Source: Lucifuga dentata (taxonomy: Eukaryota; Chordata; Actinopteri; Ophidiiformes; Bythitidae). Taken from it: a DNA stretch of 64,000 bases. The stretch spans positions 124,001 to 188,000 of the forward strand of contig VXCM01000488.1 in the NCBI GenBank assembly GCA_014773175.1. Direction: 5' to 3'. The position numbers and the translations under genes are program-made. This document shows positions 1 through 20,700 of the stretch, in pieces. The first letter of the stretch is position 1, and the number at the start of each line of letters is the position of its first letter. The notes under the pieces are model-generated. The model searched no databases. It had not been told where the DNA came from and saw only the letters and a list, made by a program, of their open reading frames with translations.

Positions 1-8465
<8,465 letters not shown>

Positions 8466-8639
8466 ACCTCACCTACAAGCTGGCGCTCTGCCGTGTCGAC
8501 CCTGCCTGCTCCAAACTCCCTCTCATCGCCGTCCACACGGGTTCAAACCATCAGCCCAGAACAAAACCGCTGTTTTATGTCAATAGTGGTGAGTTTAATC
8601 TTCGGGGAAATTACCGTACTAGCTTTGCAGGAGCCCAAA

Positions 8640-8645
8640 AATAAA
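8640..8645 (+). terminator. Possible proximal poly(A) signal of dctn1
   Basis: AATAAA lies 175 bases after the dctn1 stop. Confidence 0.4.
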
Positions 8646-9311
8646 CCGTGCAAAGACTCCAGAATTATTGTATTTTAGGAAACATGACCTTCGTTTGGAC
8701 ATGTTTTGGTCTTATTTTGCTTTTAAAAGCAAAATTTGGACATTTTAACTCACTAACTTATTTTTGGAATCCCTGCGCTTCATGTACGCCTTAGAAATTT
8801 AACTCCTGCTCATCGTCCCGCCCTAACATCCTGTTGTATCTGAAGTAGCTCAAATTCTGAAAGCATCAAAATGATTAAGCAGTATTTTTACGCTTGGAAG
8901 CACAAGTGCGTTAGTTTTTGCTCTTTTGGTCTCGTACCGACTCGAATCGCTCCGGTTTGTCTTGACATGACCCGTGTCAGGCTTCTCGCCGCATGTTCAG
9001 CTCGACCTGGTTATAGAATGACCTGGATTTGATGCTGTAAACACAGAGTGTGTGTGGAACATGAACCGTTTGCAGCTTATCCCTCAATGCAGCATATTAG
9101 GCCAAAACACTGGATGTTATTTAATGTGTGTGTTATATTGTTGGCGATACTGTTAATGCTGCGCGACAAGCAAAGGTCAGTGTGTGCTGTAACGTCAATC
9201 AGGTGTTACTGTTGCGTGTTTCATTTTATAACCGTCTAAAGGGAAAGAAGGATTATAAAAAGTATTTGTTCATTCATAGTGACGCTTTTACTGTGGACTT
9301 TTTTTGCACAT

Positions 9312-9450
9312 TTAAAGGACCATACCACCCATTTTGCATGTTTGAGCCTAATATATTTAATTTTCATACACGTAACGTTACCGACAACCATTTCCCAAAG
9401 CATACTACTGGAACGGTGAATTAAAAATGTTTTTCCTACCTTCCAGACCN

Positions 9451-9492
<42 letters not shown>

Positions 9493-9806
9493 AAGTTTCA
9501 TAACTTTAGCTTTTAAGCGCAGTAAAAAGCCTGGAGTGATTGTATGCCTCCACCGGGGGAATATAGTCCCAGAAGTACTAGACCTGCATTTATCGAAAAA
9601 TTTAAATGATAGCAGGCAAAACATGGCTTGTTAAGGTGGGTGTATTGCTTGAATATTTGATTTTGAAAGATTAAGAGATTTTACAAAATATCAGGAAAGC
9701 TGAAATTTGGTTTTATCCTTTGGGAAATGATTGTCAGTAATGTAACATGTATGAAAATTGGATATATTAGGCTCAAACATGCAAAATGGGTGGTATGGTC
9801 CTTTAA
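9312..9806. repeat. TTAA-flanked inverted-repeat element (family A)
   Basis: The ends are TTAAAGGACCATACCACCC and its inverse. N9450 and a run of about 40 T lie inside it. The interior is in the same orientation as the copy at 52150. Confidence 0.85.
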
Positions 9807-9864
9807 AAGGTTTTGAGTTTGACATTTGCATGTGACTTGCTGTAATATTTCACCGATGAAGAGT

Positions 9865-10653
9865 TTAAAGGGCCATACAGATGGTTTTGCATGTTTGAGC
9901 CCAATAAATAATGTCCTGCATACATGTTACGTTGCTGCCAGCCATTTTCCAAAGAGACTAATATACATTTCAAACTGTTTTTTCTCTTTTCCAGACTTAT
10001 TTCCGGTTAATTCCAGTACGACATAAAAAACTTATAGAGATTTCATATTTAGTTGAAATAGGTAATCCATCACAGCACACATGCCATTATTTTTTGTCAA
10101 AATTACTTAATTTTAGAATTTTAATGCAGTTAAAGCTCAGTTTGACGGAGAAGAATGGTGCGTTCAATGCTGTTGTATAAATTAGATTGAATAACAGTCT
10201 TACAACTCGTAATCAACTATCTAATTCATGATCTTTTTTGCAATATCCATGCTGGATAATCGTTTGTCTTCTGCGTTCAGGTTAACATCATCATAGCTTG
10301 CAATTGCAAAATAATTCTGAATGTTAAATCTCTGTTGTCAGTTATCTACCATAGCACATAAACGCACCACGGGGAAGAATTCTCATATCATGCCACAATT
10401 AAACTGCAGTGAAATGCTAAAATAATGTAACGAGAAAAATTAAGAAGATTTTGACAGGGTTTGTTTTGGTGATGGATTATTTATCTCAAACACGTTTCAA
10501 GTCTCTACACGTTTATTTTTTTGACCGCATACTGGAATGAACTGAAAACAATGGCTGCTGCCTGGAAGGTAGAAAAATAATTCTAAAATGTTGTATGTTT
10601 TGGAAAACAATTGTCAATAATTAACATGTTAAACCACCGGCATGCTCCTTTAA
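9865..10653. repeat. TTAA-flanked inverted-repeat element (family B), fold-back copy
   Basis: The left end is TTAAAGGGCCATACAGATGG and the right end GGCATGCTCCTTTAA. Both halves hold the GGTAATCCATCACAG and CTGGAAGGTAG type motifs in opposite orientation, so this copy is close to a full palindrome, with about 300 bp of unrelated sequence (about 10120-10420) in the middle. It lies 58 bp from the copy before it. Confidence 0.75.
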
Positions 10654-11409
10654 GTGTGTAACATTGCAGCAATGAAGTTATTTGTAAGTTAAGACAGAAT
10701 GCAGGAATTTGATGACTTTAATTCAACCCTGTGGACTGCACAAAGAATAAGAGGTTTGACTGTGTGAAACTTATCATATTTTACATATTTATTTAAAACA
10801 TTATTTTTTCCTTCACTAATTTATTTAAAACAGCTTGACTTTAAAATCATGTGGTTTTATTTATGTAGTAGTTATTCCACACGGTGTAAATGTTTTATTT
10901 AAAGGTGCTGTATGAATGACATATCTGTTTGTTACTGAATTACATCATCTAGAAAACAAACTAACGCTGTATTACTTTGATGGTGTTATAGATTAATGGA
11001 TTAATGTTGCTATTTTAGACAAAACATTCATCCGAGCCTTAAACCTGCTCAGAGCCTTATTTTCATTTATTAACACCAAACTTCATTTCAAGCAAAACCA
11101 CATCTTTGCCAAAGAATCTTTCTTTTACTTCACCGAATTTGCCATGGCTGATTTTTAAAGGGTTTTAGTTTGTTAACACGTAATTATTTTATTTAATGAA
11201 CTCTTAGATTATTTATATTTACACAGTAAATGTATTATTATAGAGCTAATTTAATAAATGGGCATAGTGCATCTACATAGCAACTTTAGTTTAAGAGGGA
11301 ACGTGTTTGTCATAATTTCTTACATAGATATCTGACCTGTGTGGCGTGTTTAATGTGTTCTTACCTTTTCCCATGTTACTTCCTGCTCTTGCACAACCGA
11401 TAACTGATC

Positions 11410-11415
11410 AATAAA
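11410..11415 (+). terminator. Possible distal poly(A) signal of dctn1
   Basis: AATAAA is followed within 35 bases by a TG-rich stretch (CAGTGTGCC TTTGTCAG), as expected for a cleavage region. Confidence 0.45.
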
Positions 11416-11521
11416 GACATTCGGCCAGTGTGCCTTTGTCAGTCTCCAGCTTTCTCTGAGGCAAAACATGGAGCTTTAGTAAAATGATGTGAGAAAACAA
11501 TTCATATATGCAGAAACCTGG

Positions 11522-11527
11522 TTTATT
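11522..11527 (-). terminator. Possible poly(A) signal of alms1
   Basis: TTTATT on the plus strand (AATAAA on the minus strand) lies 247 bases past the alms1 stop. Another candidate is at about 11682. Confidence 0.4.
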
Positions 11528-11773
11528 TTTTCCATTAAAAACACATAAGTGCGACCCACGAAACATTCTGATTAAAAACGATATTCAACACATCAGCGAT
11601 GCTTCTAGGGATTATTTTCTACATTATCTTTCACTTGCACACGCAAAGTTTGTTTGAACCTAAATTAGGATGTAATTTTCAGTTTATTTAGGTAGTTTTG
11701 TTGTGTTCGTTATTGAAAGTAAAAGATGTTTTTACAACAATGATTTTATCTGCAGTAAAAGCTTCACGGCGGC

Positions 11774-14700
11774 TCACTGCCACGCTGCTCGTCTGCCGAG
11801 GACGCGGCTGGTGATTCTCTGAAAGAAAGAACACAAAATCCTCAACACTATTAGAAAAAAAAAAGAATTGCCTTTTTATTAATTTCTCTAAAAAAGCAGA
11901 ATTTCATGTTTACGGCCCGTGTAGAAAAACTAAATATTTTACAGGCAACTGTGATGGAAAACCGGCTCTGTTTCTAAAAATGACTTATTTTCCAGCAAGA
12001 TTAACTTTGGACTCCACCAATCAGAGCGGATTGTAGATAAAAAGGTGTTTTTGTGCAGGTTACCTTGTTGTAAAGTTGAGCATTGAGCCGGTAGGAGCGA
12101 TACTCTGCTTTTCTTCTTTCCTCTTCTCTCCTCCTTTGCACCTCCGGCAGATTCTCGTAGATTCTGAGAGAGAAAAAGACGGTGTTCCAAGAAAACAAAA
12201 TTTTTGCTTTTCCACTCTATAGTACTTTTTTGACGTTAAAAAACTTAATTGTTCATTTCAATTATCTTTTAAAGCAGCTCTCCAGAATTTTTTTGATGTA
12301 CTTTTTCATGTGTTGTATTGCATATTATACTTGACAACTGCTTTTAGTATCATTCTTGTGTCATGTTAAAATAATCAATTATTCCTTTTAGATTAAATAT
12401 GGAGAATGAAGCACTTACTGTTTGGACCTCTGGATCATCTCCCTCCTGGGGACAGCCCTCCTCAACGTGCCTAGAAAAGGAATACATTAAAAACTCAGTC
12501 CAGTTATTTAAAAACTAAATCTAAATATGTTTTTGGTTTTTTTAAATAACCTTTGCTCCTCAAAAACCGGATTTTGGAATATATGGGAAAAAATGATCCA
12601 TAGCTGCATGCACAGAGCATCAGCAACAGGAGTTAGGAGACTCCATCCACTAAAAGTGATTCTGTGTTCAGCTGTTACAGCGTCATAAAGAGAGGTTTGG
12701 TGTTGGTACCTGCAGGCTTTTGCAGCCTCCTCGGCCCCCCCACGCGGTTGAAGAGCTCATCTCTCTCTCTGCTGAAAACGGCCTGCAGCTTCCTCTCCTC
12801 CATCTGCAGAGCCAGACGCGTCACCCTCTGCCTGGACCGCGAGAGGAACTGTGGACGATGCATCTCCAGAGCTTCCTAAAGGATTGTCGGAAACGTCAGA
12901 TGGAAAGTATATTTTCCCAAAGATACAGTATGGCTGCTTTTACAAAACTTAGATTTATTAGGTGTATGTAAATGACAACCCTGGCAGTTCTTGGTGCCGA
13001 TTCAATCACTTGATTAATCAATTTATCAATCAATGCTTTTTTTCATGATGATTTCATAATTTTAAGTCCATTAGTGAGTTTTTAAAAAAAAAAAGAATAG
13101 TCGCTGGTTTCAGCTTCTTCAAAGTAAATATTTTATATCACTATAAGTTACATGTCCTTTACTGTCAGTCAGACAGAATAAAGAACCTGAAGGCATCGTT
13201 TTGGGCTCAGGAAACTGCTGATGGAAGTGCTTTATTTTTGACTCTATTGGTTAAATTGATTTATCAGCAATCAAACTCGTCATCAATCTATAACAAATAC
13301 CTCAGACTACAGACATACAATAACTAAATCATCCTGCTTCATTTTTTAAATCAACAAAGAGCCAAATGCAAACCAACCTGCAGAGAGATGCGAGCCAGAC
13401 CAGAGGAAACTGTTTTGCTTCCAGGATCTGGATCAGGCTCAGCGTGTCTGAAAGTCTTTGGTTTGTTTCTGTCCTCCTGGACTTGTCTCTGTCTGAGCGG
13501 TTCTCTCCACGGATTGGTTCTGCTGTACGGTTCAAACCAGGAAGTGCTTGGCCTCCAGGTGGGCTCCTTCTCCTCTGGCTGGTTCTCCTTCCTGGCCTCG
13601 GCTCTCGGGTGCTCGGCAGGGATGAACCATGAAATGGCTGCAGGAGAACGAGAAAATCCACACCGTCAAATCAATACATTCACAGTAAAGAAGTGGTGAG
13701 ACTTCTTTACAAATGATTAGTCAGCCACTTTGAATTTTAATGTACCTTCAGGGTAGCTCTTTGGTGGTGTTCTCTTGCTCTTCCTCGGCTTTAGGAATCC
13801 TTGAGTCGTAGCTAGGCTCTTTTGCCCTCCTCTTCCTCTCTCTATGCTAGATGGGGAAGATGAGATCTGCCTGGAAGGTCTGGTTTCACCGGGGGAAGGG
13901 AACGTGGTGCCAACATCCCTGGTGTGGCGTCGAGTCCCGTTACTAACAATCTCCAGGTCACCTGAGAAGAAAATAAAGAAATAGCATAAGACTATTCTGT
14001 GCTTTAATCTTATAGTAGTCAGTCAGTTTTAGTCAATAATCAACTTGGCGATCTAAACTTGTAATGATGCTGAACAAGACAAAAAGTGAAACTTGTCAAC
14101 TGATCTGTGAAACTTTGGTTTAAAAAAAATAAATGCACTGGAGATATGAGTCACCAACCTGCCTGGATGCCTTTGCTGACCAGTTTAACAGCTTTCTTCA
14201 TTGTCAGAGACCTGGAGGGTCCGCAGCGGGAGGGGAGGGTGTAAGTGCTGGTTGATGATGCAGAATCAACAGTAACCTGCAGACCAATACAAGGACATCC
14301 ACAACTTACACATGGCAGCATCTGCAATCATCATTTAGGTATTAGTGGAGTGATGACAGGAAGTTATTGTCCCTGGACCACTTGTTGGTTGAATTATTTT
14401 CTCTGCTACTTTGGTTACGAGTAAATTCAAGGATTTTTCAACGACTTTTATGACCTTCTGTAGTTAAGTTCACAGAGTCCCAGCAGGCATTTTGGTTAAA
14501 AAAATGACACCGGAAGCCAAAATGACAATGCACTCAATGATTTTCTTTTTAGTTTTAAGATCATATCATCTTTTTCAGAAATAAAAAAAAATCTTTAAAG
14601 GGATGAAGGGCAGCTGGGCCAATTATTGCACAAGCCAAATATTACAGACGATTATTAGCATGTAGACATACCAAGGATTCATCAGTGACGGTGGTCTCTG

Positions 14701-17700
14701 ACGGTGTGATGATGCAAGGGCGGTCTTTGTGTTTTCCTCTTCCTCGCCTGTCCTCCATGCCTTCTTTCTGCCTGCTGATGGTGCTGTAGAGTTTGCTGAG
14801 GCTGGAGGTGGGTTTCAGCTGCTGCACCGTGCCGAAGGCCCGGATCAGCCGAGCCGTATCCACGGTGGACATGGAACCAGACAAGGAAGTCTCGGACTCG
14901 TCTCTCTCTGCGGGACAGAGGTGCTGACTCTGGGAGGAGTTTTGGGAGTGGGTGGAGCTGAAGGTGTGGCCGTCCTCTGCAGGGTGCAGGGTTTCCTTTA
15001 CCTGTGACATCTGTGTCCAGGCCTGGCGAGGAATGGAGGGTTTACTTCCATCTTTTCCACTTCCTCTCACTTTCCTGTCAGCTTTAGATCCAACATCTCT
15101 GGGCTCGATCTCTTCAATATTCTCTTTTCTTTCTTTCCTCATCAGAGCAGCATCTTCTCCTCTCCTTCCTTGCTTTTCTTCTGTGACGTAAGGACGAGGA
15201 TACGCTCCGTCCTGCAGTTCTGACAAGCCAGTCGCCCTTGTGCCATGAATAAGACGAGAAAGGCGCTCGAGCCGCTCCAGCAGCGACACCTCTCTGTTGC
15301 TGGCTGGACAGGTTTCCTCCAGACTCCGCCTCTCACAGAACCGATGCCACAGTTGGTCCAGAGTGCTGCTGCTCTGCGGGGAGGCGGGCTGAGCGATTGC
15401 AGGGTCTTGCTCCTCTCCCTGAGGAACAGAGCTCTGGTCCGGTCGGGTGCTGGGGTGATGGCTTGCTTTGCTATAATTCCTTTCCATATGAACTGGACGA
15501 AACGCCTCGCTGCTCGCCTCTGTTTGGACGTAACTGAGGAAGTGGACTGGGCTGGTCCCCTGGTCTCTCCTGGAGCTAGACGGATCTGATAAAGGCAGTC
15601 TGGTGAAGGAAACTGACACCTGAGAAGGCGGCTGTGGAGCTGGACTCGCACTAATTTGTGAGCTTCCATCGGCTGCCACAGCAACACCTGTGACAAAATA
15701 GACAAAATATAAGTGTACAGAGTGTGAATTTGTAGTCATCAAGAGTCAATCAATAGTGTAAATACTATTGATTGACTCTGCAAGTCAGTATATTGTAAGT
15801 ATGTGTACTGCAGTGAGAGAAACTCTTCAGATTCTGTTCAGCTCACCTCTGTCTTCCTGTTCTTGCATTTTGAAGGCCGTTTTCAGCCTCTTGCTGTAGA
15901 TTCCCTCTGTGTGTCGGATGGCAACCCCGCGGTCCAAACTGGGGTCTTGGTGCCCCAGGACGTCACTGCTGAAGCGCGGGGGCACGGCGTCATCTGAGCC
16001 TGGTTAGTGAGGTAATACCAGCTTGTTACCTCACAGAGGGTTAGGATTTAGAATTTACCTCACTAACCGAGATAACGCAAAGAAATCCTGCTGGAAAAAT
16101 GATCAAACTCCTTTAACTTTATTCCAGAGAGGAACAGGAGATGGTTCAGGGACAGAGTCTAACTCCGCTCTCACTTGCTCTGTTGGGGCCCCAGCACCTT
16201 TGTTGCGCTTAGCCCCTGAACTTGAATAATTAATATGGCTGGCTACATATTACAAAAGACCAGCTGCTTCAGGCGAAATGAGAGCAGAGACTCTTCGTTC
16301 ATTACAGACTCAACTGGCTTTTCTATTGGACCTGGTTACTTAAAGGACCATACCAGCGATTTTACAGGTTTGAGCCCAATAAATAGAGCCCACATACATG
16401 TTACCTTACTGCCAACCATTTCCCAAAACATATTACGCTATAAAAATCAACTTGTAGAAACTGAAACGTGGTTGAGATTAGTAATCCATCACAGTAAACA
16501 CGATGTCTGTTAAACTTTTTACTGAAGTAACTTTATTTAACTGGTTTGACACAGAGCTGCAAGGAGGAAAATGTATGTTTTCACCAGGAAATATAGTCCT
16601 ACGAGAGGACGGCTTTTATTGAGAAATTAAAAATGACTGTGCCTTCTACAAATCGTGCATAAGTGTTTACAGCTGAAACATTGAATATTAAGGGTGTAAA
16701 ATAACATGAAAACTACAATTTGTATCTTTTGGAAAATGACTGGCAGTAACATAACAGGTATGCAAGTAGTATTTATTGGGCTCAAACATGCAAAACCACC
16801 AGTATGGTCCTTTAATAGTTTTAAATATTTGTAATAATTGTGTTCGAGTTGAGGCTGAATGAGATGCATAAACTGTCCTCATTATTTCAAGCGAGAGCAC
16901 TGGAGTAATTTTACGTTTCTTTTTCAAAAGAAAACACACACTGACATGCAAATGTTGGTGAGCTTTGACACTTTCTATTCTTTGTTGCTTGTAACGTTGC
17001 CAGGAATTTAATCTCGTTCTGCCGCTGCCACAAATAAAATGTTAATAAACAGCAGGATTGTGTGTTTTGCAGGGTTACCTGGGTGGGAGCTCTCCATTGT
17101 GGTGTCGGAGCATTCGGTCGAGATATCAGGTTCAGTCTGAGGGACGTAGAAGAGCTCCTCGCTGCCAGAGGGTTTATAAGGCAACAGGACGGGCAAGGCT
17201 GTAAGAGGGAGAAATATCAGCCCTAACTGCCACAGACTCAATTTTATCAAAAATGCTGTGTCAGAGTCAAAAAATTACATGGAACACCACAAAATTCAGT
17301 TTCTTCTCCAGAGCTGTTTGCAAAATCAACTCCTATTATTTTTCCACTTGCTACACCACAGCACAACACACCTATAACTTGGTCCTTATATTGTACTTTA
17401 GAACTCTGCCCCGATTTATGATTCGATAATAGAATCATTCCTCTTTCACTCTGTGTTTGCATAATACTCTCCTGTTGAAGAACTAAAAATAACACAGAGA
17501 AAAGCCTGTGTTAACTGTGGTACTTTTCACAGCAGCCTACCTGCTGTCTGAACGGCTGAGGGCCTTGGTGACATTTCAGACGTCATCCTTTCCTGAGGCA
17601 CAACAGTTTTGAACAGTGTGGAGGTGTCGACTCTCTCAGGCCCCCGTCCTCTTGTTGCCTCCCTGGTATCGTACAGCTCTGGTGGACTGGACAAACCAAC

Positions 17701-20700
17701 GCCTTCGTCTGGACTACTGGACGCAGGAGAGTGTCTGAGGGGGACAAACTCTTTATGAGACAGCCGTGGGACAGCAGCAGCAGCGTTACTGGAGTGAAGA
17801 GCAGTGGCTAAGCTGTCATCAGTGGCTTTGGGGGACAGCGTGAGATGGAGATGTGAGACGTGACCTGTCTTGGCTGGCGAATCAATGGTGGATGAGCCTG
17901 GTGTCTGTTGTGCTCCAAAACCAACGCCAGAAACGGAGCCGTGCTTGCTGGAAAACTCTTCATCTCCCATAAAAGACTGTGTGGTTTTGTCTTTAACATT
18001 CACATCTTTTCTCACTAAACCCAGAGAGGATGGAGGTTCTTCATACTGGCCTCCTACAGCGTCTTGCCTCTGTTGATTCCCTGGCACCGACTCAGAGTCC
18101 AGCAGGATTTGATCTTTGCTGAAGAAACTGTTTGGTTCAGACGTTGATGCAGGCTCTCTGGATGCTGCCTGAGCTGAAGCAGGACTTTCCTCTTCATCCA
18201 GGATGAGGGGAAGCTGCCTGTCTGCAGTGTGCTGTTTGACAGTTCCTGTAGACAGCTGGCAAAGGTGGAGCGGCTCCGGGGCAGGGCTGAGAGGCGGTGC
18301 GGGGGATATGGAGGGAGAGGGGGAGGTGGAGCGCCTGCGGGTGGCAATAGTAATGGAGGTGAGGGCCTGAGGCTTAGATCTAAAGAGAGTTATGCCTTCT
18401 TTGACAGCAATCTCCTGGACCAGAGCCTCCAGATCTAGACGGAGGGGGGTTTGAAGCTGCGACACGGTGGAGTCAGAAAGGGTCATGTTGAGACGCTGCA
18501 ACTGGTGGGGCGGCTGGTCTTCAGCACCATGAAGGCCGGTAAACGTCTCTGAAGGCTGGTGGGGGACACTAACGCTGGACACCACACTGCTGTCCGTGTC
18601 CGTGCTGGCCTGGCTCTAAGGAGAAAACAACAAGTCTGTGTCAAACTGTGTCAGGAAAGTCACATTTTCTATTAACCTGTGAATTCATTCGTCCACCACA
18701 GCAAGACAACTGCTATCTGAGAAAGTATAAAACGGCATCATAATATCCAATATTTTCTTCTAAATACAATACTAATGTTCCAAATTCAAAACATGGAATT
18801 ATAAAACTGTTTTAGTCTGCAAATTACATTACAACAGTTTTATTTTTTGCGTAGTTAAGGTAATTTAAAAAAAAAAAAAAACCTCAAGGTCGTCTTTCTT
18901 ATCTTAACATTATACTTTCTATATAACCTTCAAACACCTGTTTGACACACCATGCCTGAAACATACCAGTTACCTTAACATGAGACCTGGATAGTCCAGA
19001 GAATGGAGGCAGACATCAAAATAACACACACACAAAAAAAGAATTTGCATAAATTTTAACATAAAAAATTAATTATGACAAATAAAGGTTTGGCTTTGAT
19101 TTGTCCTGTTATTAAGTAAAATGTGCTAAAAACTAAAGCTTTAATGATTAATGAGTTCTCCATGAACACTTTACCTTTATGGGGTTATTTAAAAGCAACT
19201 CTCTCTTGATCTCTTCAATCCGCTTTCTGTCTTCAATGTCCAACTCCAGAGGCTCACAGTGCTGTCCCGACACCTTCAGATTAATCCACTCTGTCACATC
19301 CAAAAAAAAAAAAAAAAAAAAAAAAAAGTCACTTTAAAGATCCTGTAGGGATGACAGGTGTAGACGTTGTCAGCATGTGAAATGTGTTACCTCTGGCTCT
19401 GCTCTCCTCCTGGTCAGTCGTGCTGGTTGTACTGGACACGACAGTGCCTGGAGATTCATTCTGCAGCAGCTTGATCACTCTGGCTGCAAGGGAGCTCTCG
19501 CTGCTTCCATCACTCATCGCTCCCTGATCAGCGTCCCCGATGATGGCTGAGGAAGAGCTGCTCCCCACGTGGCCTCCCTCTGTGCGCTGTTCTTCCTCTG
19601 GAGCAGCTGCTGTCTCTGCAGGGCTGGAGGTCGGCTGCGGTGGCCTTACAGCCATTGCAGACCTGATGACTGGCGGCTGTGCTGGGCCTGCGTTGTCAGG
19701 AAGAGCAGCGCTGCAACCCTCAGGCTCCGCCCTCCGGGATGATTTAGAAAGAACAAGGGACAAACCTAGGCTCCTATTCACCATGTTCTCTTGTGGTTTT
19801 AAATACTGACCCGTGGTAAGAGCTTGTGTGGACAGATTATCAGGTTGGCCTGATGATGTCATACTCTGTCGACCAGCAGAGCTTGGCTTTTCTGAGGTCA
19901 GCACGGAGTCTGACGAGGACCTGGCCCATAACAAGGAGGAACGAGTTCTTGGATCGCCATTAGCAGAGGAGGAGGTGAACGAGGAGTCCTGGAGCTTGCT
20001 CCTCTGTGAGAGGAAAATGTCGTCATCGGAGAGCAGCCGGGGCGCTGCAGGGGAGGCTGAGGAAATCAGCGAGGACTGAGCAGATACAATGTTTTGTGCC
20101 TGGCCGAGTAAATTCCTTATCTCTGACAAGGGTTTGGAGTTAAAAGATGAACCCTCAGTGCTTTGCTTTGTGCTCTGGGATTCTTGCAAGGCTGACTCAA
20201 AGTTTCTTTCCCAGCACCTATCCTCCTTAATTAATGAGCTGTCAGACTCAACTTTGTCTCTCAGATGAATGGTGTTCTTGCTGCTGATAAAATGACTTTC
20301 CCTCTGCTGCTGCTGGTTAGTCTGTGGTGCAGAGAGACGGGAGGTTTCATCAGGCTGAGCGCTGGCCAGCCTCTGACTGTGTGCTGGATCTGTCGTAGAA
20401 GCCCTGGTCGGCTCTGGGAGGGACACAGCTGGACAAAGACTGTCCACGCTGAGTGGAATGGATATGCTGGAGTCCACTGAGAGCACGCTGCACCTGGAAA
20501 ACTCTCCTTTATGGGGACTGCCACCTGCCAAACACAAAATGGGATAACATTTTCAAAATAAGCCACAATATAGTTTTATAGTTTTTTATGCTTTATAGAA
20601 GCAGTAGAGGTACATTTACCAGTTTGCAAAAGTTGATGAAATTATGCTTAAAATCATTACAATCAGCACTGATGTACTTTTTTACAAGATCCCAAAAAGT

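Larger units (their letters stand above)
8466..11773. other. dctn1 3' UTR / convergent intergenic space, AT-rich, no gene seen
   Basis: No ORF here resembles a protein. The stretch holds two adjacent inverted-repeat elements (9312-9806 and 9865-10653), poly(A) signals for dctn1 (8640 and 11410) and, on the minus strand, for alms1 (about 11522). It is either a long dctn1 3' UTR or a short UTR plus spacer; the sequence alone cannot decide. Confidence 0.6.

Noticed and set aside
12710..12875. Possible frameshift in the ALMS-motif exon at a run of seven C
   Set aside because: Recounting the run and joining to the next exon (12470-12419) gives one continuous frame through PRRLQKPAG into TLRRAVPRREMIQRSK, so no error is needed.
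13366..13632. Plus-strand open frame of 88 codons opposite alms1
   Set aside because: It is a shadow of the alms1 exon 13637-13378 on the other strand. The same holds for the open frames at 14729-15007, 15245-15589, 19540-20079 and 22454-23055.
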